Below are positions 11,595 through 18,986 of a DNA stretch of 64,000 bases, one piece after another. The notes beneath the pieces are model-generated. The model searched no databases and had not been told where the DNA came from. It was given only the letters and a program-made list of their open reading frames with translations. The DNA is from Pseudomonadaceae bacterium SI-3 (GTDB lineage Bacteria > Pseudomonadota > Gammaproteobacteria > Pseudomonadales > Pseudomonadaceae), in the NCBI GenBank assembly GCA_004010935.1, contig CP026511.1, forward strand, positions 2,108,001-2,172,000, read 5' to 3'. The number at the start of each line of letters is the position of its first letter. Position 1 is the first letter of the stretch. A program made the position numbers and the translations under genes.

Positions 11595-12800
11595 GTGGAT
11601 TACCACTCCCACAGCGAATTTCCCGCAAATCGCCGCGCATTGGTGGTCATGGGCGTCAGTGGTTCGGGCAAGACCGAAACCAGCCATGCCGTGGCTGATG
11701 CACTGGGCTTTCGACACATCGAAGCCGATCATTTCCATCCCGAAGAAAACGTTGCGCGCATGCGTGCCGGCACGCCTTTGTCGGATGCCGACCGGGTCGA
11801 GTGGCTGCAAAGGCTCGTCATCGAAATGCAGCGTGCCATCGACGACGACGTTGGCTTCGTTCTCGCCTGTTCTGCCCTGAAGCGCCGTTACCGCGACCTG
11901 TTGCGCGACGCCGTGCCTGGCCTGTGCTTTGCGCATCTTTCCATCGATTACGACACGGCTATCCAGCGCGTTGGTGGGCGGGCCGGTCATTTCATGCCGA
12001 TTTCGCTGGTGGACAGCCAGTTCGCGACGCTCGAGTCGCCGGCAGGCGAGCCCCACGTGCTTGTGGTCGATGCCAGCCAGCCGCGAGAGCAGGTTCTGAA
12101 CGAGATCACCCGCTGGATGAATCAGGACAGCGGCTTGGCTATTAATGCCAAGGAAGACCTTTCCGCGGCTCCGCTTGATAGCGCTAACAAGCGCGGCGGC
12201 GCGCACGGCAGTCAGCGCAGTAGCGAGCCTGCCAAGATGGTGGATAGTCAGGACGTCGAGCCCAAGGGCGCCGAGCTGACTACTCAGCCGATCTACGGCG
12301 GCAAGTTCGCTCAAGGTTTCGACCGGATCACTGACTGGCTGATGGCAGCGCTGCTGGCCTTCATGGTCATCGTGGTGTTCAGCAGTGTGGTCTTGCGCTA
12401 TGCCTTCGGTACTGGTTGGACGGGCGCAGAAGAGCTCTCGAGGCTGGCCTTCGTCTGGCTGGTGTTCGTCGGTGTGGCTTCGAGCATGCGCCGAGGCGAG
12501 CTGATGGCGTTCAGCATGATTCGTGACCGGTTTCCCCATCTGCTCCGCCGCTTGGTGGACTCGGTCAGCTGGATCATGGTCGCAGTGGCCAGTGCGTTGG
12601 CCGCAATGGGCGGATGGAATCAGATGCAGTTCGGCTGGACCATCAACAGCCCGGTGGTGGGGTATCCGCTGGCCGTGGCCATGGTTCCGGTTGCGGCCAG
12701 CATGGTCGCTCTCGCCGTCCTTGCGCTGATCCAGCTGGTGAATGTCTGGCGCCGACAGCCGCCGTTACCCATCGCCGAAGCCAACGTAACGGCCGATTGA
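11595..12800 (+). CDS. Fusion of GntK-type gluconokinase and TRAP small permease subunit (DctQ)
   Basis: One 401-residue frame joins two normally separate proteins. Residues 13-175 are a thermoresistant-gluconokinase domain: Walker A GVSGSGKT at 20-27, then EADHFHPEENVARMRAGTPL and ACSALKRRYRDLLR, expected to phosphorylate gluconate to 6-phosphogluconate. Residues about 177-240 are a hydrophilic linker. Residues about 242-385 are a four-helix DctQ subunit (DRITDWLMAALLAF, TGAEELSRLAFVWLVFVG). The GTG start at 11595 has GGAG seven bases upstream; a GTG at 11565 is in frame but has no ribosome site. An internal ATG at 12237 could give a separate DctQ. It is followed by dctM, dctP and a repressor gene, which supports gluconate or a related sugar acid as substrate. 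Confidence 0.88.
   Translation: MDYHSHSEFPANRRALVVMGVSGSGKTETSHAVADALGFRHIEADHFHPEENVARMRAGTPLSDADRVEWLQRLVIEMQRAIDDDVGFVLACSALKRRYRDLLRDAVPGLCFAHLSIDYDTAIQRVGGRAGHFMPISLVDSQFATLESPAGEPHVLVVDASQPREQVLNEITRWMNQDSGLAINAKEDLSAAPLDSANKRGGAHGSQRSSEPAKMVDSQDVEPKGAELTTQPIYGGKFAQGFDRITDWLMAALLAFMVIVVFSSVVLRYAFGTGWTGAEELSRLAFVWLVFVGVASSMRRGELMAFSMIRDRFPHLLRRLVDSVSWIMVAVASALAAMGGWNQMQFGWTINSPVVGYPLAVAMVPVAASMVALAVLALIQLVNVWRRQPPLPIAEANVTAD
12172..12193. promoter_or_regulatory. Second operator-like palindrome inside the fusion-gene linker
   Basis: A 22-bp inverted repeat with a single mismatched pair (half-sites CGCTTG and CAAGCG around core TAGCGCTA). Its centre, TTGATAGCGCTAACAA (12175-12190), shares the pattern nTGnTAGCGCTAnCAn with the site at 11531-11546. 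It lies within codons of the linker between kinase and DctQ, about 45 bases before the internal ATG at 12237. Confidence 0.65.
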
Positions 12801-12808
12801 TCCCCGAT

Positions 12809-12816
12809 AACAACAA
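12809..12816 (+). promoter_or_regulatory. Candidate Hfq/Crc CA motif before dctM
   Basis: AACAACAA fits the AANAANAA motif bound by Hfq with Crc for catabolite repression of translation. It lies in the 43-base gap between the fusion gene and dctM, 28 bases before the dctM start. Confidence 0.5.
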
Positions 12817-12843
12817 GGGCATGCGCCCACCCGAGGTCCGTAC

Positions 12844-14121
12844 ATGACTGTCGTCGTCTTCTTATCGTCATTGTTTGGCTTCATGGCCTTCGGTATGCCG
12901 ATTGCCTTCGCGCTGATTCTTACCGGCGCGGTGCTGATGTGGTACCTGGATTTCTGGGATGTGCAGCTGCTGGCGCAGAACCTTCAGGCTGGTGCCGACA
13001 GCTTCCCGCTATTGGCAGTGCCATTCTTCATCCTGGCTGGCGAACTGATGAATGCGGGCGGCATCTCGCGCCGGATCATCAACATGGCGCAGGCCTACTT
13101 CGGCCATAAGCGCGGTGGCCTTGGCTACGTGGCCATTGCGGCGTCGGTCCTGCTGGCAAGCATGTCCGGCTCGGCCCTGGCGGATACCGCCGCGCTGGCA
13201 ACACTGTTGCTCCCAATGATGCGTGAGCGCGGTTACCCGCTGAGCTCGTCTTCGGGCTTGGTGGCCGCCGGCGGCATCATCGCGCCGATCATCCCGCCGT
13301 CGATGCCGTTCGTGATCTACGGCGTTGTCACCAATACCTCCATCAGCCAGCTGTTCCTTGCCGGTATGGTGCCGGGCCTGATCATGGGAGTAGGACTGGT
13401 GGTGGCCTGGACGATGATCGCCCGCCGGATCGATGAACCCCCACAGGAAAAAGCCAGCGGAGCTGAACGCCGTAAGGCACTGGTCGATGGCGCGGCTGCG
13501 CTGATGCTGCCGGTGATCATCGTGGGCGGCTTGCGTTTCGGTCTGTTCACGCCGACCGAGGCGGCTGTGGTGGCTGCTGTCTATGCATTGCTGGTGTCGA
13601 CGCTGCTGTACCGCGAACTGAGCTGGAACGGTGTGATTGAGGTGTTGACCCGCGCCAGCCGCACCACGGCGTCGGTCATGTTCCTTTGCGCAGCGGCAAT
13701 CGTCTCCGCCTACATGATTACGCTGGCCCAGTTGCCGGACGAGATCGCTTCGATGCTCGGCCCATTGGCCGAAGATCCCAAGCTGCTGATGGTCGCCATC
13801 ATGGTGTTGATGATCGCGATCGGCATGGTGCTCGACCTGACCCCGACCATCCTGATTCTCGGGCCGGTGTTGGCGCCGATTGCAGTGAAGGCCGGGATCA
13901 ACCCGGTGTACTTCGGCGTGATGTTCGTGCTGATCGGCTCGATCGGGCTGATCACGCCGCCCGTTGGCACGGTACTCAACGTTGTCGGCGGAATAGGGCG
14001 GCTGCGCATGGAAACGCTGGTGCGCGGTGTCATCCCGTTCTTCCTCATCTATCTGGCCATCGTTGTTCTGCTGATAGCAGTGCCGTCGATCATCACCGTG
14101 CCGTTGGAATGGCTGCGGTGA
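12844..14121 (+). CDS. TRAP transporter large permease subunit (DctM)
   Basis: The 425-residue protein is the 12-helix DctM channel subunit that uses the sodium gradient to move substrate delivered by the periplasmic DctP. Family motifs include PFFILAGELMNAGGISRRII near residue 60, ASMSGSALADTAAL near 115, GLFTPTEAAVVAAVYAL near 235, and ITPPVGTVLNVVGG near 375. The start at 12844 has GAGG eight bases upstream. It sits between the kinase-DctQ fusion and dctP in one operon. The substrate is inferred as gluconate or a similar sugar acid from the fused gluconokinase. Confidence 0.93.
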   Translation: MTVVVFLSSLFGFMAFGMPIAFALILTGAVLMWYLDFWDVQLLAQNLQAGADSFPLLAVPFFILAGELMNAGGISRRIINMAQAYFGHKRGGLGYVAIAASVLLASMSGSALADTAALATLLLPMMRERGYPLSSSSGLVAAGGIIAPIIPPSMPFVIYGVVTNTSISQLFLAGMVPGLIMGVGLVVAWTMIARRIDEPPQEKASGAERRKALVDGAAALMLPVIIVGGLRFGLFTPTEAAVVAAVYALLVSTLLYRELSWNGVIEVLTRASRTTASVMFLCAAAIVSAYMITLAQLPDEIASMLGPLAEDPKLLMVAIMVLMIAIGMVLDLTPTILILGPVLAPIAVKAGINPVYFGVMFVLIGSIGLITPPVGTVLNVVGGIGRLRMETLVRGVIPFFLIYLAIVVLLIAVPSIITVPLEWLR

Positions 14122-14156
14122 CGGACACGAGGCTCGAGCTTCAACCCTTCATCCAC

Positions 14157-14164
14157 AACAACAA
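14157..14164 (+). promoter_or_regulatory. Candidate Hfq/Crc CA motif before dctP
   Basis: AACAACAA, followed by AAAGGTAAG which is the dctP ribosome binding site. The motif is 14-21 bases before the ATG at 14178, where Hfq/Crc binding would directly block initiation. Confidence 0.6.
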
Positions 14165-14177
14165 AAGGTAAGTGAAC

Positions 14178-15194
14178 ATGAAACGATTTCTCATCGCGGC
14201 CCTGGCCGCCACTACGCTTAGCAGCGCTATCACCGCAGTGACCGCTCAGGCCGCCGACGATATCCGGCCACGGATGATTCGCTTCGGCTACGGGCTCAAC
14301 GAAGACAGCAATCAGGGGCGCGCCGCGAAGCTGCTGGCCGAGGAGATCGCCAAGGCATCTGATGGCAAGCTCAAGGTTCGCACTTTCGGTTCTGCCAGCC
14401 TGGGGTCCGATGATCAGATGCAGAACGCGCTGATGGGCGGCGCGCAGGAAATGATGGTCGGCTCGACGGCCACCCTGGTCGGTGTTGCCGAAGAAATGGC
14501 GGTCTGGGACACGCCGTTCCTGTTCGAGAGCGAGAAGCAGGCCGACCACGTGCTGGATGGCCCGGTCGGTCAGAAGGTCATGGATGCGCTGGAAGAAAAG
14601 GGCCTCGTTGGCTTGGCGTATTGGGAAAACGGCTTCCGTAACCTGACCAACAACGTGCGTCCTGTCGAGAAGCTGGAAGACTTCGACGGCATCAAGCTGC
14701 GCGTGATGCCAAACCCCGTGTTCATCGATACCTTCAAGCTGATGGGCGCCAACGCTGTCCCGCTGCCGTTCTCCGAGCTGTTCACGGCACTGGAAACCAA
14801 GGCAGTCGACGGTCAGGAAAATCCCTATAACACCATCCTCTCGTCCAAGTTCTACGAGGTACAGAAGTACCTGAGCGTGACCAATCACGTGTACAGCCCA
14901 TGGATCGTCACGGCATCCAAGCGCTGGTGGGATGGCCTGTCGAAAACTGAGCAGGACATCATCATGAAGGCGGCGCAGACGGCTCGTGATTTCGAACGTG
15001 AGGACACTCGCGCCGAAGCCCGCGAGGCCCTGGCCAAGATCAAGGAGCAGGGTATGGAGGTGAACAAGGTCAGCCCGGAAGAGATCCAGCGCATGCGGGA
15101 ACAGGCTAAACCGGCCATCCAGACCGTCATCGATACGGTTGGCGAGCCGTTGTTCAACGAAGTACAGGCAGCGGTCGAGAAAGCCCCGAAGTAA
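14178..15194 (+). CDS. TRAP transporter periplasmic substrate-binding protein (DctP)
   Basis: The 338-residue protein starts MKRFLIAALAATTLSSAI, a signal peptide cleaved near AQAADD. DctP family landmarks are ENGFRNLTNN at about residue 150 and IKLRVMPNPVFIDTFKLMGA at about 170, whose Arg normally binds the substrate carboxylate, then LETKAVDGQENP. This ATG is preferred over a GTG six bases upstream because an AAGGT ribosome site is well spaced from it. It completes the DctQMP set with the fusion gene and dctM. A carboxylate substrate is expected; gluconate is inferred from the operon. Confidence 0.93.
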   Translation: MKRFLIAALAATTLSSAITAVTAQAADDIRPRMIRFGYGLNEDSNQGRAAKLLAEEIAKASDGKLKVRTFGSASLGSDDQMQNALMGGAQEMMVGSTATLVGVAEEMAVWDTPFLFESEKQADHVLDGPVGQKVMDALEEKGLVGLAYWENGFRNLTNNVRPVEKLEDFDGIKLRVMPNPVFIDTFKLMGANAVPLPFSELFTALETKAVDGQENPYNTILSSKFYEVQKYLSVTNHVYSPWIVTASKRWWDGLSKTEQDIIMKAAQTARDFEREDTRAEAREALAKIKEQGMEVNKVSPEEIQRMREQAKPAIQTVIDTVGEPLFNEVQAAVEKAPK

Positions 15195-15200
15195 TCGGAC

Positions 15201-15265
15201 GCGCCCCATGCAGGCCATGTAAAACCCAGCGAGCAATAGCGTTCGCATGGCCTGCTTCGGGGCGC
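15201..15265. terminator. Long bipartite hairpin between dctP and the gntR-like gene
   Basis: Two stacked stems: GCGCCCC/GGGGCGC (15201-15207 with 15259-15265) and GCAGGCCATG/CATGGCCTGC (15210-15219 with 15246-15255), separated by a small internal loop and a 26-base apical loop. No T run follows, so Rho-independent termination is uncertain; it may protect the upstream transcript or reduce read-through into the regulator gene. Confidence 0.55.
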
Positions 15266-15308
15266 CTTCCCGTATAGAATCTCCGCCCCCTCGCTGCTGG
15301 ATCCCGCT

Positions 15309-16328
15309 ATGAGCTCTCGCCGTCGCCGTTCGCTGGAGCGGGCCACATTATCCGATGTGGCTCGCACTGCCGGTTGTTCGCTGATGTCCGCCTCGCGTGC
15401 GCTGTCGCAACCCGAACGGGTGTCGGACGCCTTGCGCGAGCGGGTGATGGCAGCGGTCAAAACCTTGGGTTACGTCCCGCACACGGCTGCGCGAAACCTG
15501 GCGAGCGCACGTTCGAATCTTGTCGCGGTGATCATTCCTTCATTGTCGAACGCAGTATTTGTCGACACCGTTGAAGCCATTCAGCGTGTGCTAATGCCGG
15601 CGGGCTACGAGCTGATGATCGGCGTCAGCCATTACCATCCCGAAGAAGACGAACGCCTGTTGCGTGCCTACCTCGCGCATCAACCGGCGGGGCTGCTGGT
15701 CACCGGCTTCGAGCGCAGCGATGCCGCGCGCGAAGTGCTTGGCAGCTACACCAGCCCGATCGTGACCTTGATGGAGCTGAGCGATGGCGAGGAAGAGTAC
15801 TGCGTCGGTTTTTCGCAGTTGGAAGCCGGTGCGGCCATGACCCGCAAGCTGCTCGAACGCGGCTATCGCAACATCGCGTTTGCGGCCGCGCAACTTGACC
15901 CCCGAACCTTGCAACGTGCCGAAGGTTATCGGCAGGTCATGCGCGCGGCCTCGCGTTACGATGCCGCACTTGAGGTGCTCACACCGCAGGTTTCATCCAT
16001 CGGGCTGGGCGCCGAGTTGCTCGATCGGTTACTGGCGCAGCATCCAGAAATCGATGCGATTTTCTTCAACAACGATGACTTGGCGTTGGGCGCACTGTTT
16101 CGTGCTCGCCAGCTGAACTTGGCCGTGCCGGAGCGGCTGGCGGTTGCCGGGTTCAACGACTTGCCGGCCGCGGCCTGGATGCACCCGGCGCTGACCACGG
16201 TCCGCACCATCCGCGGCGAGATTGGCAAGCTGGCTGGGCAAATGCTGTTGAGCCTGATGCGCGGCGAGTCGCCACCGCAGCGGCGTATCGATGTAGGTTT
16301 TGAAGTGGTGATGCGCGAAAGCGCATGA
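15309..16328 (+). CDS. gntR: LacI-family transcriptional regulator, GntR-like gluconate repressor
   Basis: A 339-residue repressor with an N-terminal LacI helix-turn-helix (ATLSDVARTAGCSLMSASRA, residues 12-31) and hinge (YVPHTAARNLASARSNLVAV), followed by a periplasmic-binding-like ligand domain with IDAIFFNNDDLALGALF and GFNDLPAAAWMHPALTTVR. In gluconate systems this protein represses uptake and kinase genes until gluconate or a derivative binds. It is the last gene of the locus on the same strand, separated from dctP by a long hairpin, with a possible -10 TATAGAAT at 15273. The two TAGCGCTA palindromes at 11531 and 12172 are its probable targets. The gluconate role is an inference from context. 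Confidence 0.85.
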   Translation: MSSRRRRSLERATLSDVARTAGCSLMSASRALSQPERVSDALRERVMAAVKTLGYVPHTAARNLASARSNLVAVIIPSLSNAVFVDTVEAIQRVLMPAGYELMIGVSHYHPEEDERLLRAYLAHQPAGLLVTGFERSDAAREVLGSYTSPIVTLMELSDGEEEYCVGFSQLEAGAAMTRKLLERGYRNIAFAAAQLDPRTLQRAEGYRQVMRAASRYDAALEVLTPQVSSIGLGAELLDRLLAQHPEIDAIFFNNDDLALGALFRARQLNLAVPERLAVAGFNDLPAAAWMHPALTTVRTIRGEIGKLAGQMLLSLMRGESPPQRRIDVGFEVVMRESA

Positions 16329-16333
16329 GTCAA

Positions 16334-16354
16334 ACCGGCACGCATTGCACGTGC
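16334..16354. terminator. Hairpin between convergent regulator genes
   Basis: CGGCACG/CGTGCCG (16334-16340 with 16348-16354) in the 54-base gap between the convergent gntR-like and LysR genes. There is no clear T tract; assigned as a shared terminator by position. Confidence 0.45.
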
Positions 16355-16382
16355 CGTCCGATCTGGCATTTAAGCGGGCAAA

Positions 16383-17297
16383 TCAGTCGGCCTGCTGCGC
16401 CGCCGTAACCTGCTGAGCGATCTCAATCATTTGTTCGCGCATCCAGCGGTTGGCCGGGTCCTGATCGGTGCTCTCGTGCCAGTAGATGTGTGTTTCCAAC
16501 GGTGGGATATCCACCGGCAGTGGCACCTGATACAGGTCATGACGCCGGGCGAAACGCTCGGGAACGGTCACCGCCATATCGGTCTGTTGAATCACCTGGG
16601 TGGCCATCATGTAGTGCTGCGAGCGCAAGGCGATTTTGCGCTGTTGGCCCATCTTGCCGAGTGCCAGGTCAACCATGCCGAGCCCGCTGCGACGGCTGGA
16701 AATATGGATGTGCGACAACGACAGGTATTCCTCGACGCTGAGCTTGTCCTTAGCCAGTGGATGTCCGCGGCGCATGGCACAGACGTAGCGGTCCTCCAGC
16801 AGCTTGACGTGGCGCACCTGCGGATCGGTATTCAACGGCGCGTCCATGGCGAAATCCAGGCGTCCGGCCGCCAATTCCTTCGTGGTTTCGCGGCGCTTGG
16901 CGAGCATGCTTTCGATTTTCACGTTTGGCGCCAGTCGACGCAGGCGCTGGAACAGCGGCGGCAGCACCACGGCCTCGGTTAGGTCGGTCATGCTGATTCG
17001 AAAGGTCTTGTTTGCCTGCAGCGGGTTGAAGGTGCGGCTTTCCTGCACCGAGACGCGCAGCAACTGCAGCGCGTTGCGCACAGGGCCGATGATGTTCTGC
17101 GCCATCGGCGTCGGCACCATGCCTTGCGCGGTGCGCACAAATAGCGGGTCGTTGAAGGTTTCCCGCAGGCGGGCCAGGGCGTTCGAAACGGCTGGCTGGG
17201 TGATGCCGACGATCTGCCCGGCGCGGGTCAGGTTCGCTTCGGTGTAAATGGCATCGAAGACGATGAAAAGATTCAGATCGACCTTGTTCAGGTTCAT
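16383..17297 (-). CDS. LysR-family transcriptional regulator
   Basis: A 304-residue LysR regulator. The N-terminal winged helix-turn-helix runs MNLNKVDLNLFIVFDAIYTE then ANLTRAGQIVGITQPAVSNA (residues 20-40), followed by LARLRETFNDPLFVRTAQGM; this layout resembles the NahR/LeuO-like branch. The effector domain follows from about residue 90. The start at 17297 has GGAGAG eight bases upstream; a further ATG at 17336 would run through the inverted repeat in the promoter region. It is divergent from the acyl-CoA dehydrogenase gene at 17444 and is its likely regulator. The effector is unknown. Confidence 0.9.
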   Translation of the reverse strand: MNLNKVDLNLFIVFDAIYTEANLTRAGQIVGITQPAVSNALARLRETFNDPLFVRTAQGMVPTPMAQNIIGPVRNALQLLRVSVQESRTFNPLQANKTFRISMTDLTEAVVLPPLFQRLRRLAPNVKIESMLAKRRETTKELAAGRLDFAMDAPLNTDPQVRHVKLLEDRYVCAMRRGHPLAKDKLSVEEYLSLSHIHISSRRSGLGMVDLALGKMGQQRKIALRSQHYMMATQVIQQTDMAVTVPERFARRHDLYQVPLPVDIPPLETHIYWHESTDQDPANRWMREQMIEIAQQVTAAQQAD

Positions 17298-17326
17298 TGT
17301 TGTGCTCTCCGGCGTGTATCGGAATT

Positions 17327-17345
17327 CGCCGATCATATATCGGTG
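17327..17345. promoter_or_regulatory. Candidate LysR binding site in the divergent promoter region
   Basis: An imperfect inverted repeat, CGCCGAT and ATCGGTG, separated by CATAT, within the 146-base gap between the LysR gene and the acyl-CoA dehydrogenase gene. It has the size and place of a LysR recognition site, but no binding consensus is known to me for this regulator. Confidence 0.45.
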
Positions 17346-17443
17346 ATGAATGTTTATACACGAGGAAAATAGCTTAGATAAATCACCAGGCCTCCTCTAG
17401 CATTCAAAACTACAAAACATTACCTGCCAGAAGGTTGTCGCCC

Positions 17444-18670
17444 ATGGATTTCGCCTACTCCCCGAAGGTTCAAGAGCTGAGAGAGCGCGTGCAAGCGTTC
17501 ATGGATGCTCACGTCTATCCCGCCGAAAAGGTCTTCTATCAGCAGGTTGCAGAGGGTGACCGCTGGCAGCCGACCGCTATCGTCGAGGAGCTTAAGGCCA
17601 AGGCTAAAGCCGAGGGCCTATGGAACCTGTTTCTGCCAGATTCCGAGCTGGGCGCCGGCCTGACCAACACCGAATATGCGCCGCTGGCAGAAATCATGGG
17701 CAGCTCGGGCCTTGGCCCGGAGGCGTTCAACTGCTCGGCGCCGGACACCGGCAACATGGAGGTGCTGGTTCGCTACGGCAGCGAAGCGCATAAGAAGCAG
17801 TGGCTGGAGCCGTTGCTGCGCGGCGAGATCCGTTCCGCCTTCGGCATGACCGAGCCAGGCGTAGCTTCGTCCGACGCCACGAACATGGAAGCCCGCGCTG
17901 TTCGCGAGGGTGACGAATGGGTCATCAACGGCCGCAAGTGGTGGACCTCCGGTGCCTGCGATCCGCGCTGCAAGGTCATGATCTTCATGGGCCTTACCAA
18001 CCCGGACGCGCCGCGCCACCAGCAGCACTCGATGATCCTCGTACCGATGGATGCGCCGGGTCTGAAAGTGCTGCGTCCGCTGCCGGTGTTCGGCTACGAC
18101 GATGCCCCGCACGGCCACGCTGAAGTGCTGCTGGAAAACGTTCGCGTGCCATACGAGAACGTGCTGCTGGGTGAGGGCCGTGGCTTCGAGATTGCTCAGG
18201 GCCGCCTCGGCCCGGGCCGTATTCACCACTGCATGCGCTCCGTCGGCGTAGCCGAGCGCGCATTGAAGCTGATGTGCGAGCGCTCGGTGAACCGCACGGC
18301 GTTCGGCAAGCCGCTGGCGCGCCTGGGTGCCAACCTCGACCACATCGCTGAGTGCCGCATCGAGATCAACATGGCGCGCCTGCTGACGCTCAATGCCGCG
18401 TACATGATGGACACGGTGGGCAACAAGATCGCGGCGAGCGAAATTGCGCAGATCAAGGTTGTGGCGCCAAACGTTGCGCTGAAGGTGATCGACCGCGCTA
18501 TTCAGATTCATGGTGGTGCCGGTGTGTCCGAAGACTTCCCGCTGGCCCACTGGTGGGCCATGCAGCGCACCCTGCGTCTGGCGGACGGCCCGGACGAGGT
18601 ACACCGCGCTTCGATCGCCAAGCATGAACTGGGTAAGTACTTCCCGCGGGAAATGTTGCGTAGCCGCTGA
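17444..18670 (+). CDS. Acyl-CoA dehydrogenase (ACAD10/11-like)
   Basis: The 408-residue flavoprotein would introduce a trans-2,3 double bond into an acyl-CoA, passing electrons to ETF. Seen are [20 protein letters not shown] (the FAD/substrate loop), the substrate loop near [20 protein letters not shown], and the C-terminal [20 protein letters not shown] followed by [19 protein letters not shown]. The DGPDEVH ending is the form found in ACAD10/11-like and several Pseudomonas enzymes. The ATG at 17444 gives the usual MDFAYSPK start. It is single, divergent from a LysR gene, and followed by a strong terminator. The acyl substrate is unknown. Confidence 0.92.
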   Translation: MDFAYSPKVQELRERVQAFMDAHVYPAEKVFYQQVAEGDRWQPTAIVEELKAKAKAEGLWNLFLPDSELGAGLTNTEYAPLAEIMGSSGLGPEAFNCSAPDTGNMEVLVRYGSEAHKKQWLEPLLRGEIRSAFGMTEPGVASSDATNMEARAVREGDEWVINGRKWWTSGACDPRCKVMIFMGLTNPDAPRHQQHSMILVPMDAPGLKVLRPLPVFGYDDAPHGHAEVLLENVRVPYENVLLGEGRGFEIAQGRLGPGRIHHCMRSVGVAERALKLMCERSVNRTAFGKPLARLGANLDHIAECRIEINMARLLTLNAAYMMDTVGNKIAASEIAQIKVVAPNVALKVIDRAIQIHGGAGVSEDFPLAHWWAMQRTLRLADGPDEVHRASIAKHELGKYFPREMLRSR

Positions 18671-18693
18671 CGGTTAGCTGGCGTTACCAAGAA

Positions 18694-18726
18694 GGCAGAG
18701 CCGTAGAACATGGCTCTGCCTTTTTT
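18694..18726 (+). terminator. Intrinsic terminator after acyl-CoA dehydrogenase
   Basis: A perfect 9-bp stem GGCAGAGCC/GGCTCTGCC (18694-18702 with 18712-18720), a 9-base loop, and six T residues. Confidence 0.93.
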
Positions 18727-18840
18727 GTGTTTGTTTTTGCGCTACAAGCGGGATATGGAGAGTTAGCTTGCGTCTGCCGGCACCTGCGGTGCGGTGGCGT
18801 TGGTTCGCGAGCACATTCGGCCCAGCAGCAGACGGCTCGG

Positions 18841-18910
18841 ATCGCCAGCAAGCTGGCTCCTACAGGTGAACAACTGAGTCGCTTTTGTAGGAGCGAGCTT
18901 GCTCGCGATC
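18841..18910. repeat. REP doublet (REPIN) of Pseudomonas type
   Basis: Two inverted copies of the REP sequence. The right copy (18886-18910) reads TGTAGGAGCGAGCTTGCTCG and continues CGATC; the left copy (18841-18864) is its imperfect reverse complement, starting ATCGCCAGCAAGCTGGCTCC. The spacer is 21 bases. Each REP has its own short internal palindrome. It lies in the 316-base gap (18671-18986) between the convergent acyl-CoA dehydrogenase and xylulokinase genes; apart from this element and the terminator, I see nothing else in the gap. Confidence 0.85.
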
Positions 18911-18986
18911 AGGGGGCGAAAAATCGCAGACGTCAGCCCCGGACCTACGAGCTTCGCTTCTCAAGGTAATTACCACGCTCAATTCA

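Noticed and set aside
18727..18969. 80-codon open frame between the acyl-CoA dehydrogenase and xylulokinase genes
   Set aside because: It runs through the REP doublet, has no ribosome site and no protein-like composition.
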